DNA of 64,000 nt from Pontibacter liquoris (GTDB lineage Bacteria > Bacteroidota > Bacteroidia > Cytophagales > Hymenobacteraceae). Position 1 is the stretch's first letter. Each line of letters begins with the position of its first letter. The translations under genes and the position numbers were made by a program. Shown here piece by piece: positions 25,867-35,287 of the stretch. The stretch lies in assembly GCF_022758235.1 (NCBI RefSeq), contig NZ_JALEBG010000001.1:2914001-2978000 (forward strand), given 5' to 3'. The notes under the pieces are model-generated. The model was given only the letters and a program-made list of their open reading frames with translations. It made no database searches and was not told where the DNA came from.

Positions 25867-27282
25867 CTACTTCGCCGGGGCTAGAAACTTGGTATCCTGC
25901 GTAGTGATCAGCTCGTCGCCTAAGTATAAACCGATCTCTACTTTGGAGTTCATTCCCTCCAGCTGGTCCTGCGGAATCTCGGCAAAGAACACACCTTCCG
26001 CAATTCCCTGCGCCGGCAGTACCAGCTTGTCGCCAATCACTTCGATGGTGCCTTTGTGGTCCATCAAGCGGAGCGTAAGCGGCATATCGTGGTTGGTTTT
26101 GTTGATAACAGAGATATTGTAGAGGTTCTTGATCGTGCCCTGCTCCGTTTTCTGGTACAGTTGGCCGGGTGTGCGAAGGATCGTCGCCTCAGCCTGGTCG
26201 CGGAGCAGCAGCAGGGTTGTAAGCGCTACCAGCAATACCACCAGCACGGTCGTATAACCCATCACCCGCGAGGTAAAGAACTTCCACTTTTTGCCTTCGG
26301 CTATACTTTCTTCGGAGTCGTAACGGATCAGGCCTTCGGACTTGCCGATCATGCGCATGATGTCGTCGCAGGCATCCATGCAGGCCGTGCAGTTAATGCA
26401 CTCGAGCTGCTGCGCGCCGTTGCGGATGTCGATGCCAGTCGGGCAAACCTGCACGCACTGGTGGCAATCGATGCAGTCGCCTTCGGTGCGCTCCTGCCCT
26501 TTGCGCAGCTTGCCGCGCGGCTCGCCACGGCCATAGTCATAAGCCACTACCACCGATTTTTTATCCAGCATAACGCCCTGCATGCGGCCATAGGGGCAAA
26601 CGATGGTACACACCTGCTCGCGGAAGGACGCAAAGACCCAGTAAAAAGCACCCGTGAATACGGCAATTGTGCCAAGGCCTGCCAGGTGATTCAGCGGATT
26701 ATCGGTTACGATCGCTTTCAGGGCATCGATGCCGATAACATAGGCTAGAAAGGTATTGGCAATAAGGAAGGAGATGGCGAGGAAAACGATTGTTTTAGCT
26801 CCTTTTTTGAGGATCTTCTCGGTGTTCCAGGGCATTTTGTTCAGCGCCTTCTGTTTGGTGTAATCGCCTTCAATGGCATACTCGATGCGGCGGAAGACCA
26901 TTTCCAGGAAAATGGTTTGTGGGCAGATCCAGCCACAAAAAAGGCGGCCGTATACGACCGTAAACAGGATCACAAACACGGTCATAGCCAGGAAAGCCAG
27001 CACCAGTATAAAGAAGTCCTGGGGCCAGAACAGCACGCCAAAGATCACGAACTTGCGCTCCACAATGTTGAGCATCAGCAGCGGCAAGCCGTTTATTTTG
27101 ATGAACGGCCCGGCAAACAGCAGCGCCAGCAAGCCATAGCTTACCAGTTTGCGGTAATTGTAGAATTTGCCTTTCGGTTTTTTGGGATATACCCAGACGC
27201 GCTTGCCCGACTCATCTACTGTAGCGATGTGGTCGCGGAACTCGTCGGTTGGTTTTACTTTTTTATTTGTTACAGTTGCCAT
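25867..27282 (-). CDS. ccoG: CcoG, cbb3 oxidase accessory ferredoxin-like protein
   Basis: 471 aa with several membrane segments in the N-terminal half, NapH-like motifs (GRLFCGWICPQTIFLE, QVCTIVCPYGRMQG), two 4Fe-4S motifs (CIDCHQCVQVCP and CINCTACMDACDD) and a C-terminal Ig-like periplasmic domain. CcoG is thought to reduce Cu(II) for CuB insertion into cbb3 oxidase. It has its own FNR-type promoter and a terminator separates it from ccoP. Confidence 0.95.
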   Translation of the reverse strand: MATVTNKKVKPTDEFRDHIATVDESGKRVWVYPKKPKGKFYNYRKLVSYGLLALLFAGPFIKINGLPLLMLNIVERKFVIFGVLFWPQDFFILVLAFLAMTVFVILFTVVYGRLFCGWICPQTIFLEMVFRRIEYAIEGDYTKQKALNKMPWNTEKILKKGAKTIVFLAISFLIANTFLAYVIGIDALKAIVTDNPLNHLAGLGTIAVFTGAFYWVFASFREQVCTIVCPYGRMQGVMLDKKSVVVAYDYGRGEPRGKLRKGQERTEGDCIDCHQCVQVCPTGIDIRNGAQQLECINCTACMDACDDIMRMIGKSEGLIRYDSEESIAEGKKWKFFTSRVMGYTTVLVVLLVALTTLLLLRDQAEATILRTPGQLYQKTEQGTIKNLYNISVINKTNHDMPLTLRLMDHKGTIEVIGDKLVLPAQGIAEGVFFAEIPQDQLEGMNSKVEIGLYLGDELITTQDTKFLAPAK

Positions 27283-27395
27283 GGCAGTGATAATTTGTGC
27301 GGATTTTATTCCTGCCTGTTAAAATTTTGAATGACTGAATTTTGAAGGAGTGAATAACAGCGAGGCGTATTCTCCGCCGCTTCACTTTCCTGTTA

Positions 27396-27460
27396 CAAAA
27401 ATCCGCAAACACCCGCGTTTAAAAGATGACCGAAATCATTAACAAGGTTGATCTATATCA
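27396..27460 (-). promoter_or_regulatory. Tandem FNR/CRP-type promoter of ccoG
   Basis: Two perfect palindromes 22 bp apart: TGAC-CGAA-ATCA (27427-27438) and TGAT-CTAT-ATCA (27449-27460). The -7 element GATTTTTG (27396-27403, minus strand) is 36.5 and 58.5 bp from the dyads. Confidence 0.75.
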
Positions 27461-27504
27461 GAATCCTGGCTTTTCGTACGGATTGAGCAGAAATCCTACT
27501 TACA

Positions 27505-27546
27505 CAAAAAACCGGCAGGACATTTTATTAAATGCCCTGCCGGTTT
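27505..27546 (-). terminator. Terminator after ccoP
   Basis: A stem of about 17 bp with one mismatch (AAACCGGCAGG paired to CCTGCCGGTTT at its base) is followed by TTTTTTG on the minus strand. The 362-bp gap between ccoG and ccoP otherwise holds the ccoG promoter. Confidence 0.85.
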
Positions 27547-27644
27547 TCTTATTAACAACTGAACCTGTGGATATTGAGATCTATTAGTGAAACCCGATCA
27601 TCACACCACTCCTATTCAGTTATTCAAAATCCAATTATTCAGAA

Positions 27645-28850
27645 TTACTTCTTCTCGCCTTGTGGCTCTTTGGCGTTGGCCGGGTTAGAGCCTTGCAAAC
27701 TGAGGATGTAGCTGGATACTTCCAGGATCTGGTCTTTGCCGAGCTTGCCCTGCCAGGCCACCATGCCTTTGGCCGGAACCCCGAACTTAACAGTATGGAA
27801 CACCTCGTTTACATCGCCACCGTGCAACCAGTACTCGTCCGTCAGGTTGGGGCCTACCCCACCCTGTGCTTCCTGGCCGTGGCAGGCGGCGCAGTTCTGG
27901 ATAAAGGTTTTCTTGCCATTTTCCAGCGCCGTAGCATCGGTCAGCACTTTGTAATCTGTTTTAGCATTTGGGTCGTTGTTGGCTTTGGCCGAGAAGAGTG
28001 CCGCCTGCTGCATTTCCTGCGCATACTCCTCTTCCTGCAAAGCGCCGGTGTGGAACACGTGATAGTATAACATGTAGCCAATCGCAAACACAATGGATAC
28101 ATAGAACATGGTCTTCCACCAGGGTGGCAGGTCGTTGTCGTATTCCTGGATGCCGTCGAAATCGTGGTTAGAGTGGATCACGTCTGTGGCTTTGCCAGTA
28201 AACAAGGTGGCATCGCCCCGCATCAGGAACAGCACACGGCCCGCAAAGGAAGCGCGGAAATCCTCATCGTATATCGAATCACCCAGCATTGGTACAAACA
28301 AGCGGAACAGCACCACCAGCGTGATCACGATCAACAGCAACACGGCCGCAGCCAGCGCGAAAGTCATCAACAAGGCAGGCGGCAGGTCCAGGAAAGCTAC
28401 TTTTGCCGGCGCCTGTGCTTCGGCGGCAGTCGCATCGGGCGTGGCCGGCGTTGTTTCCGCCACCACTGCAGCCGGGGCCTCGCTCTCCTGCTTCACATAG
28501 GCAATCACATTGTCTATGTCGCCGTCCTTCAGCATCGCGCCGAAAGCGGGCATCTGCACTTTGCCATACTTCTCAAACACCTCTTTGGCAGTGGCATCGC
28601 CTCCCTTGATCATTTCGGTGGAGTTCTTTACAAACTTCTTGATCCAGGCTTCGTCGCGGCGCTTGTGCACGTCTTTCAGGGCCGGGCCCACCACATCGGT
28701 CTGTATACTATGGCATACGGCGCAGTTGGCATCAAACACAGCCTTGCCGGCAATGGCGTCCTGCGCCTGCACCGGGTTGGCGCCTAGCAGGAGCACACCG
28801 GCCGCCATGGCCAATGCTCCTTTTTTAAGTGGCATCATCAGGCGATTCAT
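27645..28850 (-). CDS. ccoP: CcoP-type cbb3 oxidase subunit with an N-terminal extra cytochrome c domain
   Basis: 401 aa. Order: signal or anchor segment (1-29), cytochrome c domain with CAVCH (43-47), Ala/Pro/Thr linker, membrane helix near 160, a second helix in the FixP_N-like segment PPWWKTMFYVSIVFAIGYML near 255, and a cytochrome c domain with CAACH (320-324). Textbook CcoP has both hemes after the membrane part; here one heme domain stands before it. It overlaps ccoQ by 4 bp. Confidence 0.92.
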   Translation of the reverse strand: MNRLMMPLKKGALAMAAGVLLLGANPVQAQDAIAGKAVFDANCAVCHSIQTDVVGPALKDVHKRRDEAWIKKFVKNSTEMIKGGDATAKEVFEKYGKVQMPAFGAMLKDGDIDNVIAYVKQESEAPAAVVAETTPATPDATAAEAQAPAKVAFLDLPPALLMTFALAAAVLLLIVITLVVLFRLFVPMLGDSIYDEDFRASFAGRVLFLMRGDATLFTGKATDVIHSNHDFDGIQEYDNDLPPWWKTMFYVSIVFAIGYMLYYHVFHTGALQEEEYAQEMQQAALFSAKANNDPNAKTDYKVLTDATALENGKKTFIQNCAACHGQEAQGGVGPNLTDEYWLHGGDVNEVFHTVKFGVPAKGMVAWQGKLGKDQILEVSSYILSLQGSNPANAKEPQGEKK

Positions 28851-29038
28851 TCGTTGGTTCCTCCTCCGTTTTGCTCATCCTCGCCGGTGCAGGGCACATG
28901 GCTCATGGCTTCCACGTGTTTTTTATCCAGCAACGTTACGTATAGCAACAGTCCGATAAAGAACAGGAAAAAGATGCTGAGCGAAATAAGCGGGTAAATG
29001 TCGATGCCTGCTATGTTTTGCAATACGTTCTTATACAT
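28847..29038 (-). CDS. ccoQ: CcoQ-type small subunit of cbb3 oxidase
   Basis: 63 aa with one membrane helix (YPLISLSIFFLFFIGLLLYV) and a polar tail, located between ccoNO and ccoP and overlapping ccoP by 4 bp. CcoQ stabilises the oxidase complex. Confidence 0.85.
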   Translation of the reverse strand: MYKNVLQNIAGIDIYPLISLSIFFLFFIGLLLYVTLLDKKHVEAMSHVPCTGEDEQNGGGTNE

Positions 29039-29054
29039 GGCTTTTTATTTTTTT

Positions 29055-29122
29055 GAAGCACGTATCCCGTATCATGTATCACGACTTCATTTCTGGTACT
29101 TGATTCGTGATACGTGCTTCGT
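29055..29122. repeat. Inverted repeat between ccoQ and ccoNO
   Basis: GAAGCACGTATCCCG near 29055 and CGTGATACGTGCTTC near 29107 are complementary over 14 of 15 positions, with further TATCATG/CGTGATA-like repeats inside. It may act as a processing hairpin in the ccoNOQP message. Confidence 0.6.
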
Positions 29123-29132
29123 GTGTCCTATT

Positions 29133-31325
29133 TTATCGTTGTTGCTCTTCTTTCACTTTGATGTCGGTGCCCAGGCGTTGCAGGTAGGCGATCAGGGCTA
29201 CAATTTCACGCTCCGGTTTCACTTCCAGGCCTTCTTTGTTCAGCTCGGCTGTGATCTGGCGGGCCTGCTTCAGCAACTCCTCGTTGGCTCTGGCCACATA
29301 GGCATCGTCGTATGGTACGCCCAATTTCTGCATGACTTTTAGCTTTGGTTCGGTGGTGCTCAAGTCGATATCCTTTTCAAACAACCATGGGTAAGGCGGC
29401 ATAATAGAGCCTGGCGACATGGAAGAAGGATCCAGCATGTGGTGGTAGTGCCACGAATCCGGGTACTTGCTGCCTATGCGGTGCAGATCCGGACCGGTGC
29501 GCTTGGAGCCCCACAGGAACGGGTGATCATACACGAACTCGCCTGCTTTGGAGTACTCGCCGTAACGCTCGGTCTCTGATCGGAACGGACGCACCATCTG
29601 GGTGTGGCAGCTCACGCAGCCCTCTTTGATGTACACGTCGCGGCCCTGCAGCTCCAGCGAAGTATAAGGCTTCACGCTGGCAATGGTCGGCACGTTAGAT
29701 TTGATAACAAAGGTCGGGATAAACTCTACCAGGCCACCGATCAGGATCGCAACCGTTGCCCAGATCGCCATTTGCGTCGGGCGTTTCTCGATCCAGCTGT
29801 GCCAGTGGCGGTTACCGGCTTCTTCGATCTTGGCGATCGGAGGAGCTATAGCTGCTTCGTTAGAAAGCAAGGCACCGGATTTGGCAGTTTTGTAGAGGTT
29901 GTACACCATCAGGAACACGCCGCTCAGGTACAGCATACCACCCAGGGCACGCATGTAGTACATCGGGATGATCTGCAACACGGTTTCCAGGAAGTTCGGA
30001 TACTGCAGCATGCCTTCAGCATTAAACTGTTTCCACATCAGGCCTTGTGTAAAGCCGGCCCAGTAGAGCGGGATAGCATAGAACAGGATACCCAGGGTGC
30101 CCAGCCAGAAGTGCGCGTTAGCCAGCTTCTTGGAGAACAGGTTGGTGTTATACAAGCGTGGGAACAGCCAGTAGAGCATAGCAAATGTTAGGAAGCCGTT
30201 CCAGCCCAGCGCACCTACGTGCACGTGTGCCACGATCCAGTCTGTAAAGTGGCCAATGGCGTTCACATTTTTAAGCGACAGCAGCGGGCCTTCGAAAGTA
30301 GCCATACCATAGGCAGTGATCGCCACCACCATAAACTTAAGGATAGGCTCTTCGCGCACTTTGTCCCAGGCACCGCGCAGGGTTAAAAGGCCGTTGATCA
30401 TACCTCCCCAGCTTGGCGCAAGCAGCATCACCGAGAAAGCCGTACCTAATGATTGTGCCCAGTCAGGCAAAGCTGTATAAAGCAAGTGGTGTGGGCCAGC
30501 CCAGATATAAATGAATATCAAAGACCAGAAGTGAATAATGGACAGGCGATATGAGTATACCGGGCGGTTCGCTGCCTTTGGCAGGAAGTAGTACATCAGG
30601 CCCAGGAACGGCGTGGTGAGGAAGAACGCAACCGCATTGTGGCCATACCACCATTGTACCAGCGCATCCTGCACACCGGCATAGCCAGAGTAGCTTTTCA
30701 TAAAGGATACCGGCAACTCATAAGAGTTTACAATGTGCAGCACCGCAACGGTTAAGAACGTGGCAATGTAGAACCAGATGGCTACGTACAGGTGACGCTC
30801 CCGGCGTTTGGCAATGGTACCGAACATGTTCCAGCCAAATACGACCCAGGTAAGCGTAATGGCAATATCAATCGGCCACTCCAGCTCGGCGTATTCTTTG
30901 GTGGTGGTAAAGCCCAGCGGCAGGGTGATCACGGCGGCTAAAATAACGAGCTGCCATCCCCAGAAGTGTATTTTACTGAGCTTGTCGCTGAACATGCGGG
31001 CCTTGCAGAGGCGCTGCAGCGAATAGTAAACGCCCATAAAAATGGCGTTACCAACAAAGGCAAAAATTACGGCATTGGTGTGCAGCGGGCGGACACGACC
31101 GAAGGTGGTGTATTCGGTGCCCATGTTAACGGCTGGGTTGGCCAGCTGGAACGCGATCAGCACCCCGATCATCATACCGGCTACGCCCCAGAATACCGTG
31201 GCTATGCCAAAATTCCGGACGATCTTGTTATCATAAAAGAATGTCTCGGTGGCCCTGTTGCCCCCGCCGTGGGGCACATTGCGTTCGGGCGCGTTTTGTA
31301 AGACTTCTGTTACACTAGTTGACAT
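29133..31325 (-). CDS. ccoNO: Fused CcoN-CcoO subunit of cbb3-type cytochrome c oxidase
   Basis: 730 aa. Residues ~1-480 form the CcoN catalytic part with twelve membrane helices; heme and CuB ligands are seen in RPLHTNAVIFAF, WWYGHNAVAFFL, AGPHHLLYTALP and VAHVHVGALGWNG. After a linker and a further helix near 525, the CcoO part carries CVSCH (570-574) and the segment PPYPWLFE. The fusion is typical of Bacteroidota. The enzyme is a high-affinity proton-pumping oxidase. It is preceded by a tandem FNR-type promoter. Confidence 0.97.
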   Translation of the reverse strand: MSTSVTEVLQNAPERNVPHGGGNRATETFFYDNKIVRNFGIATVFWGVAGMMIGVLIAFQLANPAVNMGTEYTTFGRVRPLHTNAVIFAFVGNAIFMGVYYSLQRLCKARMFSDKLSKIHFWGWQLVILAAVITLPLGFTTTKEYAELEWPIDIAITLTWVVFGWNMFGTIAKRRERHLYVAIWFYIATFLTVAVLHIVNSYELPVSFMKSYSGYAGVQDALVQWWYGHNAVAFFLTTPFLGLMYYFLPKAANRPVYSYRLSIIHFWSLIFIYIWAGPHHLLYTALPDWAQSLGTAFSVMLLAPSWGGMINGLLTLRGAWDKVREEPILKFMVVAITAYGMATFEGPLLSLKNVNAIGHFTDWIVAHVHVGALGWNGFLTFAMLYWLFPRLYNTNLFSKKLANAHFWLGTLGILFYAIPLYWAGFTQGLMWKQFNAEGMLQYPNFLETVLQIIPMYYMRALGGMLYLSGVFLMVYNLYKTAKSGALLSNEAAIAPPIAKIEEAGNRHWHSWIEKRPTQMAIWATVAILIGGLVEFIPTFVIKSNVPTIASVKPYTSLELQGRDVYIKEGCVSCHTQMVRPFRSETERYGEYSKAGEFVYDHPFLWGSKRTGPDLHRIGSKYPDSWHYHHMLDPSSMSPGSIMPPYPWLFEKDIDLSTTEPKLKVMQKLGVPYDDAYVARANEELLKQARQITAELNKEGLEVKPEREIVALIAYLQRLGTDIKVKEEQQR

Positions 31326-31393
31326 GTGCGGTGTCCTCCATTTGTTAAGATGATGTATGTATTAGTTGGTGATAATTGTGTTTTCTAACACTG

Positions 31394-31458
31394 CAAAATT
31401 CTAAAAGTGGGCCGTCAGAAAAGATGACGCCCGTCATGTTTGGGAATGATTGATGTCA
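31394..31458 (-). promoter_or_regulatory. Tandem FNR/CRP-type promoter of ccoNOQP
   Basis: Two perfect palindromes 22 bp apart: TGAC-GCCC-GTCA (31425-31436) and TGAT-TGAT-GTCA (31447-31458). The -7 element GAATTTTG (31394-31401, minus strand) is 36.5 and 58.5 bp from the dyads. The distal site abuts the left arm of repeat pair A. Confidence 0.75.
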
Positions 31459-31786
31459 GGATCAGGATTTACAGGATGAAAGGATTGGCAGGATTTTCAA
31501 TGAAATAATAAAGCCTGGTAGTGGGCACCAGCGAGGTCATTGCAGCCATACTTACTGGCGCAACCCATTAGTGTCGTATGAGTTGGATCGAAGTATAAGT
31601 GATGTCTCCAGACTCCCGTTCGCCGACCCTTATACTTCCGTCCCTTTCAAAATCCACTTCCGCAAGTATAAATACCTGCCAGCATGCGCAAGCACAAGTG
31701 ATGCTGCGCTGAACACCTGTGTTTTTTTTGAGACAGTATACATCCTGTGCATCCTTCAATCTTGTAAATCCTGATTCTGACAAAGA
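31450..31786. repeat. Inverted-repeat pair A between ccoNO and ccoS
   Basis: The left arm (31450-31498) contains ATCAGGATTTACAGGATG and a second GGATT-type unit; the right arm (31738-31786) is its near-complement and ends CCTGATTCTGACA. The ~240 bp between them have no supportable gene but hold three AAGTATA motifs and a 29-bp palindrome. Arms of the same family occur in pairs B and C. Confidence 0.7.
31693..31721. repeat. 29-bp palindromic repeat, copy 2
   Basis: It starts CACAAGTG, ends ACCTGTG, and matches the complement of 25740-25768 at all but three positions. It lies inside repeat pair A. Confidence 0.55.
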
Positions 31787-31809
31787 CACTGAGAGGTATG
31801 AAAACGGCC

Positions 31810-31983
31810 TTACTTCTTTGGTTCAGCCTGTTTCTTTCCGCTGCTCTCATTATCGAAAAGCATGCGCACGGCCGGTGTGTAATCGTCGTCGAACTGGCCG
31901 GACTTTACCGCCCATAAAAAGGCGCCCAGAAAACAGCCAGCCACTGTTACACTGAAACCGATAAGCAGAAAAATGATAGACAT
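31810..31983 (-). CDS. ccoS: CcoS, cbb3 oxidase maturation protein
   Basis: 57 aa, MSIIFLLIGFSVTVAGCFLG at the start: one membrane helix followed by AFLWAVKSGQFDDDYTPAVR, the CcoS signature. It is needed for cofactor insertion into cbb3 oxidase. It lies downstream of ccoI, as usual, separated from it by repeat pair B. Confidence 0.93.
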   Translation of the reverse strand: MSIIFLLIGFSVTVAGCFLGAFLWAVKSGQFDDDYTPAVRMLFDNESSGKKQAEPKK

Positions 31984-32055
31984 GGCATTTTTTAATTAAG
32001 AATTACGAATTACGAAAGGCGCTTGCCCCAAAGACCTCCCGGTGGGCGCACGCTC

Positions 32056-32215
32056 TCGTTTGTGTCTGAAGCAGGATTTGCACGATTATCGGATTAGCAG
32101 GATTTTCAATAACGTTGGTAAATCACGCCTGACACAGGCTGTTGCCAGCTTGTAATTCCTACTTATTTTTAATCCTGTAAATCTTAGAATCCGGTAAATC
32201 CTGATTCAGACAATT
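32056..32215. repeat. Inverted-repeat pair B between ccoI and ccoS
   Basis: The left arm (32056-32107) reads GTCTGAAGCAGGATTTGCAC and continues with GGATT units; the right arm (32168-32214) ends CCTGATTCAGACA. The arms are complementary with a few mismatches, and about 60 bp lie between them. Confidence 0.7.
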
Positions 32216-32218
32216 ATT

Positions 32219-34615
32219 TTACAGCCCTGCCCGCTTTGCTGCTATTCTCACGGAGAGCGTCGCAAACAAAATCACGCTAAGCGAACTGATGGGCATAAGG
32301 ATGGCCGACACGATGGGTGAGAACAGCCCCATCACAGCAAAGGTCAGGCCCACGGCATTGTACACCAGCGACACGGCGAAACTCCCCAGGATGATGTTCA
32401 TACTTTTTTTGGAGAAGCGGATAAACCGGCTTAGCTTATCAAAAGCACTGGCATCGAGTATGGCATCGCAGGAAGGCGAGAAGTTGGTGATGCTGTTGGT
32501 TAGGGCAATGCCCACATCGCTCTGGCGCAGCGCACCGGCGTCGTTCAGGCCGTCGCCCACCATCAGCACATGGCGGTTCGCGTCTTTGAGCTGCTGTATG
32601 TAGGCCAGCTTCTGCATCGGCGACTGGCTAAAGTTGAGTTCGGCCTCCGGCCCGAGCAGCTCCTGCAGGCGGGCTGCCTCATGGTCGTTATCGCCCGAAA
32701 GCACAGCAAGCTGCTTATCGTTCAGTTCGTGCAGGATCTGCTTCAGGCCGCTGCGGTACACGTTAAAAAAGGTATAAAAGCCCAGCAGCACGCCATCCAC
32801 CGACACATACACGGTGGTTTTCAGCGCTTCTTTCGCAGCCGGAACGCCCAGGTAAGCCGCAGAACCAACCCGCACCAGGCGGCCGTTCACTTCGCCAACC
32901 AAGCCCTTGCCGGTAAGCTCCCGGAAGTGCTGTACTTCCTTCACCTCGCCGGCCATACTTTGGAAAATGCGCTGGCTAAGCGGGTGCGTGGAGTGGCGCA
33001 ACACCGATTTTATACTTTGTGCCTGCTCCGGCAGCAGCGCCTTTCCTGTGTAAACCAGCTCTGCTGCAGTAGGTTCTGTCAGTGTGCCGGTCTTGTCGAA
33101 AACCACGGTATCGATCTTAGCCAGCGTTTCGACTACAGCCGTATTTTTGAGGTAAAACTTATTCTTTCCGAAAATGCGGAGCGTATTGCCGTGCACAAAC
33201 GGCGTGGAAAGCGACAGCGCGCAGGGGCAAGCAATAATCAGCACCGAAATAAATGCTTTCATGGCTATATCGGTATCGCGGGGCACCCAGTAAATGAGGG
33301 CACCGGCGGCTACCAGAAACGTGGCAAGTATAAACCATTTCGCGGCCACGTTGGCGTACGTGTCTATTCCCTGCGATTCGTTTTTAGAGAAAACAGCGTT
33401 GTTCCAGAGCTGTGTCAGGTAGCCCTGCGAAACTTCCTTCACCACTTCCAGCTCAATGCTTTCGCCCACCTGCCGGCCACCGGCATAGATCACCTCGCCC
33501 GTTACTTTCTCTACCGGCTCCGACTCACCGGACACAAAACTGTAGTCGATCATGGCCTGGCCGCGCAGCAGGATGGCATCTGCCGGTATAAGCTCCTGGT
33601 TGCGGATGCGGATGCGGTCGCCCACCTGCAGGTTGCGTACTGCCACCGATTCTTCCTGGCCCTGCTCCTTTAGCACGGTAATGGAAACCGGGAAATAAGA
33701 AGTATAATCACGGTCGAAGGAAAGCGTGTCGTAGGTTTTCTGCTGGAAATATTTGCCGATCAGCATAAAGAATACCAGGCCGGTAAACGAATCGAGGTAG
33801 CCGACTCCCTGCTTAAAAACGATCTGGTACACACTAACCAGAAACAGGGCTGCCAGCCCCAGCGAAATAGGCATATCGATGTTCACGACGCGCTGCCGGA
33901 TGCCCTGCCAAGCCGTTGTAAAGAAGCCACGGGCACTGAAAAGCAGCACCGGCACCGAAAGCAGCAGACTCAGGTAGCCAAAGAACTGGCCATACGTTTG
34001 CTGGATGCCTTCGCCGGCCAGGTAATCCGGGAAAGCCAGCAACATCACGTTGCCGAAGCAAAAACCGGCTATACCCAGTTTATAGATAACCCCGCGGTTT
34101 GGCTTGGTAGCTTTTTTGCCTTCGGTATCGGCCAGCGTAATGGCCGGCTCGTAGCCGATGCGGGCCAGCAGCTGCACCACCTCACGGAGCGTGGTTTGCT
34201 GGTGCAGGTAGGTGATGGAAACCTCTTTGCGCAGGAAGTTAACAGTAGAGGCTGAAACACCCGGGTTGAGCTTGAACAGGTTTTCGAGCAGCCAGATACA
34301 GGAGCTGCAGTGCATCTGCGGCACATATAAAGTAAGCTTGCAGATGCTGTCGTTGCGGAAGCTGATGAGCTGCGTCGTTACGCCGGCATCGTCCAGGTAA
34401 GCAAAGCGCGACTCGGCAACAGGCTGCTTGCCCGTAATGCCCGGGGTCTGCTCCAGGTTATAGTAGGTGCAGAGGTTGTTTTCCTCCAGCAGTTCATACA
34501 CGGTTTTGCAGCCGTCGCAGCAGAAGACTTTGTCGTGCGCTTCGATTGGGCCATCATTGCAGGTGTCCCCGCAATGGTAGCAATGCTGGATATCGGTTTG
34601 GAGTGCGGCTTCCAT
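32219..34615 (-). CDS. ccoI: CcoI, copper-exporting P1B ATPase for cbb3 oxidase assembly
   Basis: About 798 aa. It has an N-terminal Cys-rich domain (CYHCGDTC and FCCDGCKTVYELL), an HMA domain with MHCSSC near residue 102, eight membrane segments, the phosphatase motif in SGESEPVEK, the ion-binding CPC in IIACPCALSLSTP, the phosphorylation site DKTGTLT and the hinge GDGLNDAGAL. It delivers copper to the periplasm for CuB. The ATG at 34615 is favoured by an AAAAGGAAAA stretch just upstream. Confidence 0.94.
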   Translation of the reverse strand: MEAALQTDIQHCYHCGDTCNDGPIEAHDKVFCCDGCKTVYELLEENNLCTYYNLEQTPGITGKQPVAESRFAYLDDAGVTTQLISFRNDSICKLTLYVPQMHCSSCIWLLENLFKLNPGVSASTVNFLRKEVSITYLHQQTTLREVVQLLARIGYEPAITLADTEGKKATKPNRGVIYKLGIAGFCFGNVMLLAFPDYLAGEGIQQTYGQFFGYLSLLLSVPVLLFSARGFFTTAWQGIRQRVVNIDMPISLGLAALFLVSVYQIVFKQGVGYLDSFTGLVFFMLIGKYFQQKTYDTLSFDRDYTSYFPVSITVLKEQGQEESVAVRNLQVGDRIRIRNQELIPADAILLRGQAMIDYSFVSGESEPVEKVTGEVIYAGGRQVGESIELEVVKEVSQGYLTQLWNNAVFSKNESQGIDTYANVAAKWFILATFLVAAGALIYWVPRDTDIAMKAFISVLIIACPCALSLSTPFVHGNTLRIFGKNKFYLKNTAVVETLAKIDTVVFDKTGTLTEPTAAELVYTGKALLPEQAQSIKSVLRHSTHPLSQRIFQSMAGEVKEVQHFRELTGKGLVGEVNGRLVRVGSAAYLGVPAAKEALKTTVYVSVDGVLLGFYTFFNVYRSGLKQILHELNDKQLAVLSGDNDHEAARLQELLGPEAELNFSQSPMQKLAYIQQLKDANRHVLMVGDGLNDAGALRQSDVGIALTNSITNFSPSCDAILDASAFDKLSRFIRFSKKSMNIILGSFAVSLVYNAVGLTFAVMGLFSPIVSAILMPISSLSVILFATLSVRIAAKRAGL

Positions 34616-34642
34616 CTGGATTTTCCTTTTATAGTTCAACTA

Positions 34643-34707
34643 CAAAGGTAGCGGCACGGCAGGGCCGGAAAGATGACAAAAGTCAGTACACGGGGTGATG
34701 GTTGTCA
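34643..34707 (-). promoter_or_regulatory. Tandem FNR/CRP-type promoter of ccoI
   Basis: Two perfect palindromes 22 bp apart: TGAC-AAAA-GTCA (34674-34685) and TGAT-GGTT-GTCA (34696-34707). A perfect -7 element TACCTTTG (34643-34650, minus strand) is 36.5 and 58.5 bp from the dyads. Confidence 0.8.
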
Positions 34708-35098
34708 GCAGCAACAGGCCTGGCAGGCGCTATCTTTGTAACATCAAATAAAACAAAAGCCCTTACCGGCCATGTAGTTTGATTTAAAGTTAAGTGTTTA
34801 GTTTTAGTATAGGTGTAAGCGCTACACCAGGTAGACATAGCGCGAAAAGGCAGGTTACGTTGTAGCCTGCCTTTTCTGATTTTGCTATTTTTAAATGGCT
34901 TGCGCAGGATAGGCTCTTAGTTGTGCCAGGTGGAGGTTTATATTTTTGTTTACTGATTGGATGCCTGCAGTTTGTCTGAATCAGGATTCGCAGGATTCAG
35001 GGATAAGCAGGATTACACTTTAGCTTACTTACTGTTGTGAAATGTACCGGCTATAATACCCTAACCTAGCCCAAAGCCGTCAACCTATGGGCATTAAT

Positions 35099-35131
35099 GC
35101 TGTCATCTCGACGCTAGGAGAGATGACACAA
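35099..35131. repeat. Short inverted repeat of the TGTCATCTCGA type
   Basis: TGTCATCTC and GAGATGACA face each other over a loop of about 11 nt. Similar intergenic palindromes are frequent in Bacteroidota genomes. Confidence 0.5.
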
Positions 35132-35287
35132 TTTGCCTAAGCTAACGCCTGGCTTGTGGCTCATCCAAAGCAGAAAAGTTCACGAACAATGTACGTCTTC
35201 TTGATGAGACTGAAGATGGGTTAAATTACAGCCAAATGGTAACTTAAATTTAAGTAGCTTACTTATACATCAAACTTAAAGCATTTA

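Noticed and set aside
25664..26122. 152-codon plus-strand frame overlapping ccoG
   Set aside because: Antisense to the C-terminal domain of ccoG and covering an intergenic palindrome; no family likeness.
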